Below are positions 42,555 to 53,806 of a stretch of 64,000 nucleotides of DNA, piece by piece. A model generated the notes under the pieces. That model worked only from the letters and a program-made list of their open reading frames with translations, was not told where the DNA came from and searched no databases. Each line of letters opens with the position of its first letter. Position 1 is the stretch's first letter. The DNA is from Nothophaeocryptopus gaeumannii (taxonomy: Eukaryota > Ascomycota > Dothideomycetes > Mycosphaerellales > Mycosphaerellaceae). Location: assembly GCA_031771865.1 (NCBI GenBank), contig JASISA010000025.1, forward strand, positions 2,666,001 through 2,730,000. The letters run 5' to 3'. The position numbers and the translations under genes were made by a program.

Positions 42555-43223
42555 GCTTGCAGTCTTTCAAACGCTGATTTCGAAATTCTGGAAAGTCTCG
42601 TGCTCACAAACTGAAAAGAGCAAAAAGGCAGAAGGAGTTGAGTTTGCTTGGGTTTCTTGGTCTTATGATCCACTTACATGCTCTTCTAATAAGCAGAGTG
42701 CCGCATTATCACATGCGTATGTCATTTCATGAGATTTTGCGGGGTAGCTCCAGCTTGACATCTCCTGGCGATCGCGGTGGTGAGATCGGACGACCAAAAA
42801 CACGATTGGGGTCTAGTCCGGTAACACATGGACAGAAAGAAAACACCACTCTGACGACATTCAGAGAACTCATTGTTGACGGAACTGATAGGATAGATGG
42901 TGCTACTTGCGTATCTGGACGTCAGGTGAGCGTTGCTATTATTGAGTAGACTTACTCGACTAGTTACCTATTTCTAAAGCGCGGCTCTGCCCTACGCTCT
43001 GCAGCTCGTCACTCCTCCATGCGCTGTCACGAACAGTTTCACGCACTCTCTGGAAGGAAGACAAGTGCCGGCCGAGGTCGAGCCGCTCGCATTCTCCTCG
43101 CGAGTTTGAGGGGCATCAGGCTGAAGAGCCATAGGAGTGCTGGAGAGTCATAAAGAAACAAACTTGCCATCGTGAACAGGTAGGAAACAATCACATTTTC
43201 CTCCTACTTCTGCTCTGTACATC
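42555..43223. promoter_or_regulatory. Divergent upstream region of con-8-like and SDR genes
   Basis: About 670 bp between the two start codons, no gene seen and no clear element that I can name. Confidence 0.4.
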
Positions 43224-44237
43224 ATGCCTCAACCACGCAGTGGCCCAGTTGCGCCAGGAATCGCCTTCATTACGGGAGGAGTTCGAGAGCTTGGCAATGC
43301 GATTGCAGTCTCGTTCGCGAAAGAGGGCGCAAGAGGAGTAGCCTTGATCGATATTCAAGACGAAAAGACATTTGAAGAAGGAAAGAAGAAGGTAGAAGAG
43401 TACGGTACCAAGGTGAGGGAGCAGTTCACTTGAGATCTGGTAGAGAAACTTTAGCTCAGGAAGTTACAGTGTATTACTATTCGATGCGACGTCACGCAAG
43501 AAGACCAAGTCGAAAGAGCAGTAGCGGAGACAGTTAAAGAGTTCGGAAGAATCGACTATGCTGCGTAGGTCATGGCCCTCGACGTCACCATCTGACCCAA
43601 ACTGAGGATGCTTGTAGCAACTTCGCCGGCATCATCGGTCCCCTCAAAGCAACCATCGACACCCCCCTCTCCGAATGGCGAAAAGTAATCGAAGTCAACC
43701 TCACAGCCGTCTGGCTATGCACCAAAATCGAACTCAAACAAATGTTGAAACAGGAAAGTATAGAAGTGTGCGTTTAGCCCCATCCACCAGCCCCATCTTT
43801 CATTCCCATCCGAACAAGTAATTGATGATAGCATTGTGCTTAGTGAAAGCGGTCGCGTCCCCCAACTCGGCTCAATCGTAAACGCCGCCTCCGTAAACTC
43901 CATCCAAGCCGGTTCCGGCACCTCAGGCTACACAGCCGCCAAACACGGCGTCATGGGCATAACCAAAACCGCCTGCCTCGAAGCCCGAGGCTCCAACATC
44001 CGCATCAACGCCGTCAGCCCGGGTTTCCTCCTCACAGATCTTCTCAAAGACCCCATGAAAGCAGGACAGCTCGATCCGGATTTATGGAAAGTATACGAGG
44101 CACGACAGGGAAGGAGTGCGAGTTTTGAAGAAGTGGGGGATGTGGTGGTGTTGTTGAGTACGCCGAGGATGAGTTTGGTGAATGGACATAATTTGGTTAT
44201 TGATGGGGGTTTCACTGTTAATGAGAATACGATTTGA
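43224..44237 (+). CDS. Short-chain dehydrogenase/reductase (classical SDR)
   Basis: Four exons: join(43224..43412, 43470..43564, 43618..43767, 43844..44237), 275 residues. Introns (57, 53 and 76 nt) have GTGAGG, GTAGGT and GTGCGT donors and YAG acceptors. NAD(P)-binding region FITGGVRELGNAIA (15-28), CDVTQED after beta3, NFAG in place of NNAG, catalytic S161 (NAASVN), Y174 and K178 (YTAAK), and the C-terminal NGHNLVIDGGFTV. The first Gly of the usual TGxxxGxG is Glu (E22), which is unusual and may affect cofactor binding. Family members reduce or oxidise a wide range of carbonyl/alcohol substrates; no substrate can be proposed from the neighbours. Confidence 0.9.
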
Positions 44238-44975
44238 ATGATATGTCCTCTGGGAGAAGGGGAAGTGGAGGAGAAGGACGGCCAGCGGGGAGGGAGGAGA
44301 GGAGGATTTTGTGAGCCGTAGCAGAAGACGAGAAAAGTCAAGTGGATGCGCGATTGATTACCATGTATTTGGATACGATGTCAGTCTGCTCCGACCAATA
44401 CTTTCGAGACAGGAAGTCAAGTCTCTTACCAGACGGAAGCAGATTGCTGCTACTCTCATTCTCAAGTACTCCCACTGTGGGATTGGAGCAAGACCACCCA
44501 TTCTTCCCAACTTCTGACGAATCACCAGAGCTATGACACTTGTCACTTGCGACATGGAACATCCTACTTCATGAAGTACGCTTCGGTGACGAACGATAAC
44601 AGGTTACAATTGTGTGTTGGGTATCTAGTAGAAGTCTAGTAAAAGTACAAGCGCAGGAAAAGGCATTGCTTCGCAGGCAATAACTTCTGCTCAAAAACAT
44701 TTTCGATCGCCCGCCCCAGGTCTTGATATCCATACATTGCTTTCTTGTTTAGCAGATGATGAATCCAGCTCATGTCTCCGAGGCGTTGCCTGGCTAGTGC
44801 TTTCGAGGGCTTTGCATAGTGATGACAGAACTTGTGTGATGAACGCCGATGATGGAGGATACGCGTGATCGATAATGCGGGTAGCCAGCTATACTATGAG
44901 AGTCAGTCTCGGCCTAGTCAAATGATTGTCAGAACGCCTGTGTGAGCATGCTCACCTCGCTCAATAGTTCCAACA
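44238..44975. other. Intergenic between converging genes
   Basis: About 740 bp, short frames only. Confidence 0.4.
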
Positions 44976-45269
44976 TCAATGGGTCATGTCTCTCAACACA
45001 CGCAGTGTGAATTTGCCCGCATGCATGTTGGTCGCATCGTAACCATTGTAGATGGGGGGGCCGGGCTTATATTGTGGTCTCTTGTGCTTCCCGCCTTCTC
45101 GACTTGGTTGGTTACGGCATCCGTTCGGACATGGGCCTTGCTCCTTGACGTCGTCCCGTGCACGATCTTTGTGGCGAACATGGCCATTGTAATCCGCGTA
45201 TGAGCATCGATATGTGAGAAACTTCTCATCGCACCCGCAGTCCCATATTCGGTAGCGATATTGACACAT
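44976..45269 (-). CDS. Small Cys-rich hypothetical protein
   Basis: 97 residues, MCQYRYRIWDCGCDEKFLTYRC followed by a charged middle with CPNGC and a basic C-terminus. The opening Met-Cys-x-Tyr and paired Cys spacing resemble a group of short intracellular Cys-rich proteins common in Pezizomycotina, with no assigned function. No signal peptide. An intron near the 3' end cannot be excluded. It could also be a chance frame. Confidence 0.4.
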   Translation of the reverse strand: MCQYRYRIWDCGCDEKFLTYRCSYADYNGHVRHKDRARDDVKEQGPCPNGCRNQPSREGGKHKRPQYKPGPPIYNGYDATNMHAGKFTLRVLRDMTH

Positions 45270-46896
45270 GGTTGAGTGGTGGTTGAAGAATTACAATGAG
45301 GTAGTAAGATGCAGTGCTGGGGATGTATTTACGTTCAGCTGCTAGGTCGAAAACATAATATGAACTATCGGAGGGCGCGTGGAGTAGGAGATAATTGTTA
45401 TCGGACCACTTGAGGAGAGTCTGGAGGATGGGTTACATGATGGCAATATATGTTTTCTGTCGTTACTAGGAGAGGCTGGTCAATGGAGAATGCACGGGGG
45501 CTGTACATGCCACTTCAGGTGATACCCAAGCGTGAAATAGTGAGCGTCGTTGTGTATGGTGGTCGGTGGCCGGTCATGACTGAAGTCGGAGCTGTCCGCT
45601 GCGCGCCGAGCGGGTGGAATAGGAATGGTAGCGGAATTATTGTATGCGATAGTCATCCAACTGACGAATTGGATTGAAGCGGCCAAACAGGTAGAAGGTC
45701 CTGGATCGTAGGCGGACAAAGTCAATTGGTCTGCTTACGTGGAGTGGCCAGAACTCCTTGCCAGGTTCCCCTTCGCAGCATGACATCCCGTGGAAAGATT
45801 GTTATCGAGTTGCAGCCTTCTATACATAAGAATGTAGACTCATGGCCTTCCTGATGGCGATGACGAGCCTTCTAGAGCAGTTTCCTGCGTCTGAACATAG
45901 TCGAAACAACAGCTAGCTGCTCGATATCATGCTTTTCCGGTAAGCATTCTTTGAGAGCTGCCTGCAATAGACTTGAAGGGTATCCCAGTCCCTCGTGTCA
46001 GCGACGTTGCTCCAGATTCGCTGATTTTAAGCGTTTGCCTGGGCCTGATGGCCAGAAGACGTAGGCTTCGAGGCCACCCTTCCATTTCAGAGGCAACATT
46101 AAGCCTACCCCACGCACAAGGTGAGGGCGACGATCTCCAAGCGAAATGCTCTCTGTTGGCAGCGAGCATTCCAGGCTCGAATACTTGCTCGAAAGACGGT
46201 TGGCTTGGGTTTGCGATTGCTGGTCACAGATGAGATGCCTCTGGTGGAGGCGAGGGGCAAAGATCAGTTCATCGTGGGGGGCAAAATAAGCAACCAGGGC
46301 CGGATTTCCGCAACTCCTGTGGGTTTTCGGTCTTTCAACTTCGTCCGCGGAGTCGCTCGATAGCGATAAATCAGCTGGTTGTGGCGGTCATCAGGCGGAT
46401 CTCCAAGAGAATCGTGGCCCTGATACCGCACCTAGCGCACTCTTGCGCGACTGATTGCCACGACAAGAAGTTGAAGGCAGAAGTCGCTGGTGTTTGGGAA
46501 TTGTTATACTCCGCACGCCTCCGCCATGATGGCGCATAGCATATGCGCTCGTCCAGAGTCATGGGTGACGCAGTTGTTGAGGAAGAAAGATGACCAGCAT
46601 CGCTGTCTGGGAGGTGGAAGTCCAAGGCGCTAGAGTAGAATTAAAGGCCTCAGGCTCACACTCGAACGTCATCTTTCTTCATCATCTCGCGAACCCCATC
46701 CAGTCACTCACCCATTCGAACTGCGCAATATAGAAATCTTAGACGTCAATCAGCGCAATGCAAAGAGCTTTTGAATGCTTCATGAGTCAACAGTCAGCTC
46801 TCACATGGGAGTCCTCTTTGACTGCACAACAGGCTCGCATAATCATTCTTGAAACCTGATTCATTCGAAGACTAGTACGCTACGCAGCATTCAAAC
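45270..46896. other. Gene-poor interval
   Basis: About 1.6 kb. Frames up to 86 codons on both strands, no motifs, no convincing splice pairs. Confidence 0.45.
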
Positions 46897-48506
46897 TTAG
46901 ATCTTCCATGGACCGCAACCATCAGCAACCTTGAAGTCGCAAGCAGTCTTGTTCTTGATCTCCTCGATGCTCGTATCCGGGTTGTAATCACGGAGGGTCA
47001 AGCCCTTCTCATGGTCGACATCGAAACACGCCAGCTCCGTCACAATGGTATGCACGCAGCGAGCTCCAGTCAATGGAAGATCACACTTCGCCTTGATCTT
47101 GGGATTGCAGTGCTTGTCCATGTGTGTCTGGACTACGAGGATCTTTGTCGCTTCAGGATTCGCGACCAAGTCCATCGCACCGCCCATACCCTTAACCATC
47201 TTACCCGGGATCACTACACGGGAGTCAGCTTGCGTGTCTGAGATCTGCAGAGCCTGATCGACTTACTGTAGTTTGCGATATCACCATACTGGCTGCATTC
47301 AAGAGCACCCAGCACTGTTAGGTCCAGATGGCCTCCACGAATCTGGCCGAAAGACACATCACTACCGAAAGTACTGGCACCAGGAATCGGTACGATGGTC
47401 TCCTTTCCGGCGTTGATCCAATCGCTCTGCTCTTTGCCCTTCTTCGGATATCCGCCAACACCGATGACGCCGTTCTCAGACTGCACATACACATGCCGAC
47501 CGTCCTTCGCGGCGTAGTCTGAGGCGAGGGTCGGCATGCCGACTCCGAGATTGCAGCTCGACCCAGGCACGAATTCTTTGGCTGCTCGCTGTGCGATCAC
47601 ATCGCGGACGCTCTTCTCGCCCTTGCCGTCACCGCCATCGTCGGTCTTCAAAATCTCTACCCTGTGGTGCGCCTCGCCCTTGAATAGTCTGTTGACGTTC
47701 AATCCAGGCAAATGAATCGACTCTGGAGAGAGCTCGCCAGCCTCATAGATCTCCTCAGCCTCGACAATCGTCATTCTGGCCGCGTTTGCCATGATCCGGT
47801 TATAGTTGAACGAAGTTCCCTTGAAGATGCAGTTGCCCATTGTATCGGCCCTCCACGCCTTGATCCAGGCAAAGTCCGCGGTCTCGAAAGCTTCTTCCAT
47901 GAGGTACTCCTTCCCGCCAAACTTCTTCGTCTCAGGAGCTTTGTTGTAGCTCACAGCGTTGCCGTCCTTGTCATATTTTGTCGGCAGCTTTCCTTCCGCA
48001 TATAGTGTGTTCAGACCGGCTCGGGTATAGAATGCTGGAATGCCCGCGCCTGTACACCGGATCTTCTCGGCAAACGAACCTTGGGGAATCAAATGCAACT
48101 CTGTCTTTCCGGATAGATATGCCTTTTCCATGACCTTACAACGGCCGATATACGACAACCATTGGCGAGAGATTTTGTTTTTCTCGTACAGTCGCCCAAG
48201 CCCCCAGGAGTCATCACCAGCTTCTGTGGAGATGAAGTTCAGATCGGTGATGTTATCTTGATTTCTTGTCCATTCAATCATCGTTTCTGGAATTCCGGAG
48301 AGACCAAAGCCGCCCGCCATGATTGTTGCCCCCGACTTGAGGTCGCGCATGGCCTCGTCAACGGATTTGCATATTTGTAAGTCTTTTCGGGAAGTCATGG
48401 TTGATCGTTTGCTAATTGTTATTGCTAGGAATGAGATTGGTATATTCTTTGCTACTAGAGGGACTTGCTGGAAGACTGAAAACATTATATCAGCCTGCTG
48501 TGGCAA
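46897..48506 (-). CDS. Succinyl-CoA:3-ketoacid CoA-transferase, mitochondrial
   Basis: Transfers CoA from succinyl-CoA to acetoacetate, in ketone-body or acetate metabolism in the mitochondrial matrix. Two exons, complement(join(46897..47213, 47267..48506)), 518 residues, both alpha and beta halves in one chain; the 53-nt intron has GTAAGT, GCTGACT and GTGTAG and restores NYMIPGKMVKGMGGAMDLV. The alpha half has GATIMAGGFGLSGIPE and the NLNFISTEAG region; the beta half has SSCNLGVGMPTLASDY and QSENGVIGVGGYP with the CoA-accepting Glu at 344. The first 36 residues are hydrophobic and basic with few acids, plausible as a presequence; Met8 or Met37 are alternative starts, and use of Met37 would give a shorter form without it. 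Confidence 0.94.
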
Positions 48507-49064
48507 TGAAGTTCCAGCCCATAGTATCCGCTATCGTCCAGAGACCACTATGCAACGAAAGATTATGGCCAACAAGTCGTCACATCTGAAGTCTAAGCCG
48601 TGTAGCCAACCGGCCAGCCCGTACGGTCCGCAGTATGAAGTCTGGCTTGATCACTCGACCAGCTTTGACCCCGACGTCACTTCAACAATTCTACCACCTA
48701 ATGCCGCACGATTTGGCATCTTATGCATGAATTACAACACAGTAATGATAGCAATCTTGCAAACCGATGCCGGCGAGATCGGAGTCTGCACCGCGGCCCG
48801 CGTGACTCGCTGCAGGAACGGTCGGGGTTTCGCAGATATTTCACGGGAATGACGCGGGCGTATGCTACATGCTTCGCGAGTGATGGAGTTTGATCCGACG
48901 TTGCCGCATAGTATCTCAGCCTCTGGTTGACGATAGGATTATTGTAATGATCTGGAAAAAGATAGAAAGCGAAGAATGTCTACCAGGCTCGAACAATAGT
49001 ACTACTCAAGAAATCAACAACTTACACTGCAACCAACACAGCCCATAACAACTGCATTTTCAAG
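48507..49064. promoter_or_regulatory. Divergent region between CoA-transferase and AhpD-like genes
   Basis: About 560 bp between the start codons, no gene recognised. Confidence 0.4.
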
Positions 49065-49790
49065 ATGTCTGTCGACCACGCCTTCTTCGAACAACTAGAA
49101 AAGTCCTTCCCAGCCAACGGACCATGGTACGTCTACGCTGGCCTCATCTTCCAAGCGAACGACCACATGCCTCTCATCGGCGAAACATGGAAATACGTCA
49201 AGTCCACAACACCCAACGATGAAGACTTAATCGTCAAATCTCGCAAGTTCCGGGAAGCTCTTCTTAAAGCCAGCGTCCTCGTCGGATTCCCCAAAGGCAT
49301 CAACGCCTGCATGGCCCTCCGAAGCACAATCCAAAAAGAATCTCCCGGCCTCGAAGAAAAACTCGATCACGACACGAGTCTACGACAACATCTCCAACGC
49401 GAGGAGAAGGACGCCCGCGGCAAAGAATTCTTCTCCAAAATCTACGCTCAACACACCGACCGCGTCCTAAACAACATGACTCTCGCCTCCGGCGGCGATC
49501 TCTCCGAATTCGCCATCACCGCCGTCTACGGAGACCTCATGGCTGAAGAAACCCGTCTCAATGCAAAGGAGACGGGGTTGTTGGAGTTTTTGGCATGTTA
49601 TGCGACGGGTGGGAGTGTGTGGAGTCAGGCGAAGGGACATATGTATGGGAGTCATAATTTGGGGAATGGGAAGGAGGAAATTTATGGGGCGATTGGGATT
49701 GCGGAGATGATTGAGGAGAGGTTGGGGGTGAAAGTGAATCGCGAGCCTGTGGAGAATTGGACGTGGACGGCGAAGGCGGAGAAGTGGTGA
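49065..49790 (+). CDS. AhpD/carboxymuconolactone-decarboxylase-like protein
   Basis: 241 residues, single exon, start ATG preceded by TTTCAAG. All-helical fold of the AhpD-like superfamily: LIFQANDHMPLIGETWKYV and FREALLKASVLVGFPKGINACMAL in the first half; a repeat-like second half with LLEFLACYATGGSVWSQAKGHMYGSHNLGNGKEEI. The CxxC of peroxidase-active AhpD is absent, so a disulfide-reductase role is unlikely. Similar fungal proteins are annotated only by fold. Codon choice shifts from C-ending codons in the first two thirds to G/T-rich ones in the last third, which is odd but also seen in neighbouring genes (for example the SDR). Confidence 0.82.
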   Translation: MSVDHAFFEQLEKSFPANGPWYVYAGLIFQANDHMPLIGETWKYVKSTTPNDEDLIVKSRKFREALLKASVLVGFPKGINACMALRSTIQKESPGLEEKLDHDTSLRQHLQREEKDARGKEFFSKIYAQHTDRVLNNMTLASGGDLSEFAITAVYGDLMAEETRLNAKETGLLEFLACYATGGSVWSQAKGHMYGSHNLGNGKEEIYGAIGIAEMIEERLGVKVNREPVENWTWTAKAEKW

Positions 49791-50842
49791 TGTTTCTCAT
49801 TTTTTATCTTGGAACGCGATGATTTTAAGGTATGATAGAGGTAGAATGTGTTTAATATTTCTGTGTCGCGATGCTCTTCTTATGGTACCGATCGAGAGAG
49901 TGATAGCGTGGAATTTTGGTCTTAGTGGAGAGATGGTCACTTCCTCACGAGCACATCTTGAAAATCGCTGTCTGCGCGAGTTGAGATGATTCACCTAAGA
50001 GATGAGGGACAAGACAAAACGAAAGGCCCTCTTCCCATGAGCGGTACTCTGCGCTGCATTGTTAACAGACTGTAGCACGTAACGAAAGCGTATTGAGGGA
50101 GCGAGATAACCTGAAGCAATGATAGAAACACTCATCTGGAGTCTTAGCCGATTGAACTCAGCTTATAGCTTCATCTAGTGACCTAGCAGATTCAAACAGT
50201 GTGACAATTGACCTTCTCCAGGGCGCAGTTAGCTTCTTCTCACTATCGAGACTTTCTGTAGACTGAACACCAACCCCCATCAAGAACTACAACCCAGCCG
50301 CCGAGAAGATAATCACATTCATTGCAATGGAAATGAATCTCCAGACGTCGTACACCGCTGCAAAGCACGCAGAAGATGATTTCGAGAGATTCCACGTCTG
50401 CGCACTGTACATCTACGGCTGCCCGTGTAGAGTATAGTCATGACGCTCGTCAATACTGTCCATTGGCTCATCCCACCGTTAGAGCATCGCTTCGATCATG
50501 GAGGCGGTGAGCTCAGGTCTTACAACTGGAATACGTGCGTGGAAAGCCACATCCATACTGCCATTCCGAAGAATGGCCTTGAGAAGCCAAACGGGGTGAC
50601 CGTTGGCCTTTTCGAGCTGGAAAATGAGCTTTTCGTTGTCGCTAGGCCGACTCGAGAAGCTGAGATCTTGACCAACGATCGAGAGCAAGCCATGCGAGAG
50701 CCATCTTTACTTCTCGCTTCTTCCCTCGCTTTGCATTCCATGCCATCGTCGTATTCACAGATCGCCTGATCACGCAAGCTGTACACTTCAGAGTATGCGT
50801 GCATCTCAACACGCTCCATCACAACTTGCTGGCCACTTCCCA
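49791..50842. other. Intergenic between converging genes
   Basis: About 1.05 kb. Short frames only (for example 50440-50769) without motifs. Confidence 0.4.
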
Positions 50843-51727
50843 TCATCGCAAGTAAGCCATGGCAACACCCGCGACCACTACCGCTCCCAGTCCAACGGCA
50901 AGCTTGATCAGATTTCTCTTCGCCCCCTCATTCCAAACCGCCTTATTCCTCTGCGATGTCTCAATGAAGTCTTTCGGCACATTTCCCCTCGGAAACTCCC
51001 CTTTCCGCACCTCCTTCTCCAAAAACCCACAAAGCGGTTCCCATCCATCCTCGACCTTCCACTTCAGATACCTCCTCCCCTCACTCTTCAACTTCTCCTC
51101 CAGACTCCGGTAGTGTTCTCGATACCACCCCTTTCCATTCCTCCGAAAATCACCACCAAACAGCCGCGTCCATACGTACCAGTAACTCCGTCTTCGCCAG
51201 AATAAGTTCGCTTGGAAATATGAGAGGAATTCTTCAGTCCAGTCGTGAGTCACGACTTCGATTGTGTTGAGACAGCTTTGCTCCCAAGCCTCAAGGTCAT
51301 CTCGATAGTTCAAAATCACTTTCGCGTCTGGGTATGCATCGATCAATTCATGCGCGAAGCCCGCACATGGTATATCCGTGATAGCAGCACAGTCGCCTAT
51401 GATCTTGTCGAACTCGCTCGCGGTCAGGAAGGTTTCATCGCCGGCTTGTTGGGCTTGCGCGAGTCGGATCCATTGAATAGGGTCGTTTGGCGAAGTGCCA
51501 TAGCTGAAGCCGTGGTAGACGTCGTTGTAGCCGAGTTCGAAGAGAGCTTGACGGAGAGATTCGGTGCCGCTGCGGGAGATGCCTAGGGCGAGGACTTGGA
51601 GGGGGCGGGAGCGGGTTTTGGAGGGTGGAGAGAGGGGATAGATGAGTTGGAGGAGGTTGAAGAGGAGAGGGTGCATTGTGCTATCATGTGTGGAGCTCGC
51701 TCTGTGTGTTGAGAGCAACGATGGCAC
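50843..51727 (-). CDS. Sulfotransfer_4-type P-loop protein with C-terminal membrane anchor
   Basis: 294 residues; Met18 at 51676 (MHPLLFNLLQLIYPL) is an equally good start. The N-terminal LQVLALGISRSGTESLRQALFELGYNDVYHGF is the hallmark of a fungal sulfotransferase-like family often misnamed NAD-dependent epimerase; the GISRSGTESL loop binds the PAPS phosphates in true sulfotransferases. Further family marks: DYPDAKVILN-type AYPDAKVILNYRD with the conserved Trp-containing AWEQS, and DGWEPLCGFL near the end. The last 20 residues (LIKLAVGLGAVVVAGVAMAYL) form one membrane helix, so the protein is probably tail-anchored. No substrate is known for this family. Confidence 0.88.
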   Translation of the reverse strand: MPSLLSTHRASSTHDSTMHPLLFNLLQLIYPLSPPSKTRSRPLQVLALGISRSGTESLRQALFELGYNDVYHGFSYGTSPNDPIQWIRLAQAQQAGDETFLTASEFDKIIGDCAAITDIPCAGFAHELIDAYPDAKVILNYRDDLEAWEQSCLNTIEVVTHDWTEEFLSYFQANLFWRRRSYWYVWTRLFGGDFRRNGKGWYREHYRSLEEKLKSEGRRYLKWKVEDGWEPLCGFLEKEVRKGEFPRGNVPKDFIETSQRNKAVWNEGAKRNLIKLAVGLGAVVVAGVAMAYLR

Positions 51728-53806
51728 AAAGTTCGATTGAAGGGTAGTCAGTCGCGGGATTTAGTAAGCCGTGTAGATCTCCCCAGTTTTGCTGAAAGTA
51801 GTGTCGCAAGCCACCGGAGAGTCGCCAATCAGTGGTATAGGGGAATCTCGAATGCAAGTGCAGCACGCCCCGAGCGGTAGCCGAAGGAAGCTTGTCGAGT
51901 ATAGTATACATGCCGCGAGGCTCGCACTCATACCTGGCGAAGCAGTTGCCATCGGAAGAGCATAGGTACCGCGTGATAAGTCGATATCGTGAACCAGAAA
52001 AGTTCCTGAATCAACCCCGGTATTGATCTGTCCAAGGAGGTACGTCTTGCGCATCGAGGAGCCTGAGAGACATTGGACAAAGTGCATTCAGCACCATGAC
52101 TACGGAGATCAGCGCAACGTAGTCCGGTGTCAGTGGGAGGTCCTCGCACAGAACACAATGCGCGAGCTTGCATGTTTTCCAATGGCCTCGTACATTACCT
52201 TGCGGAGCTGGATACGGCTTGGAGCTCAATCTCCGTCATATTTCCAAGTCTTTGGCGGTCTGCTCTGGTATGTATAATCCTGACTGGAACTGCGATCGTG
52301 CCTGCAGGATCACAGACGGTGACTGAATGCCGTGCAGAATGGTGCTCACAAGATGGCTCCTGTGAGCTTTCAGTTCAGAAAGCTGTGTTGGCACATCAGC
52401 TGAGCAAAGCAGTTGATTTTCAGAAGTGAGGTCGAAAGAAGCAGTCTACATAGCTCATGGGGATGCAAGGGTTGAGACATTTCCTTGTCTGTGCATCGCT
52501 CATCGGACGGTACCTGCCACTCAACTTTACCTGCCATTGACTTCAACATTGACTCCAAATGACTCGCCCACATCATTCAACTTTGCTCAATACACTCTGC
52601 GTCAATGTGAAGGCTGTCATCTGCAACGAGCGAATTTGGTGGTGAGTAAGCGGCGGTCTGTATCAGATTCCGAGACATCCTCCACGGGTGCCGCGCTTCC
52701 TGCTCGAGGGTTGTCGAAGGCCAGCCCTTCGCACACGCGGTCAAGCTAGGATGAGCTGTCAGCTGTCGAAGCTGCCCCAGCTCTGGCAGTTCCAGCAAAT
52801 TGGAGAGCTCGCCAGGGCGGTCGTTGGTTGGCCAGGCCACGCAGAATCTTGCATTGTTGATTCGGCACGTCTCACCCGGTAGCGAGTGAGGCGAGAGAGA
52901 TGTTTGAGACGCATGCAGTCGCACGTGGAAATGAATGACGGCAGTTGTTCCAGGTCATCCTGAGGAAATGATGTGCAGCTGAGACTAGTACTGCGGAGAA
53001 TGTGTTGCGGAGGTGTATCCAGTCAGTATGGCCTTGGGCAGTGGAAACGACGGTGAGTCTCTGATGGCGAGCATGCTGTCTGGCGGCTGTTTGCGGATTC
53101 ATGGTAGCAATACAGCAATCGCGTTGTCAGCTGTCCGTTCATCACGTAGTTCTACGAAGGAATGCGAAGGATGCCGAGCGCGTCTAGATCGCTGCTCCCA
53201 TTGTCCGGTGATAAGGCTATGTATGCATCGATAGGAAGCGCCGTGATAGCTTGCGCCATTTTCCACCTTCTCCTACTCTTCCATCATCATCATATCGTGA
53301 GCATCTCCTCCTCCTCCTCCCCTCCTCCTCCTCCTCCCCCTCAAGCCATACAGCGGAGTGTTCATTTTGAGGTGCATGGATCCTTGCTACAGCATCTTCT
53401 CGGCCATCGTTTCAAAAAACCAGGATGTGGTGAGATCTGGCTCTGCACCAAATACCTGATTGGTTCCAGCTGCAGCAACGTCGGACCAGCTACAACAACC
53501 TTGCCGTGGACCGAGTCGCACGCAGAACAACCTGTATTTACCTGGTATTTTCGTGCATCGAGTCCACATATTGTCGGCCATGGCCGCAATGTGATGGCCG
53601 TAGTCCCTCTTTCTCACCTGCGTTACGGCAACAGCAGTCCTGGGCATCCTGTTCCCTGAGGCAGGAGGAGCGAAGGCGCAGGACGATTGCGTGGACTCAG
53701 CTTGCTTGAGCCACCGCGTGATTATTCACCGCCGCACTTCTCACATGCGAATGGCATCCTCTGGATAGGACCGCCTCGCAATCACCCAGCTAGGCGTAAT
53801 ATTATC
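51728..53806. other. Gene-poor interval
   Basis: About 2.1 kb before a plus-strand gene. Frames such as minus 51761-52087 and plus 53162-53659 are motif-free or low complexity. Confidence 0.45.
53305..53340 (+). repeat. CTC/TCC microsatellite-like tract
   Basis: Interrupted (CTC)n run in an otherwise noncoding interval. Confidence 0.85.

Noticed and set aside
53162..53659. Plus-strand frame of 165 codons with His/Ser/Pro runs
   Set aside because: Generated by the CTC microsatellite and surrounding low-complexity DNA.
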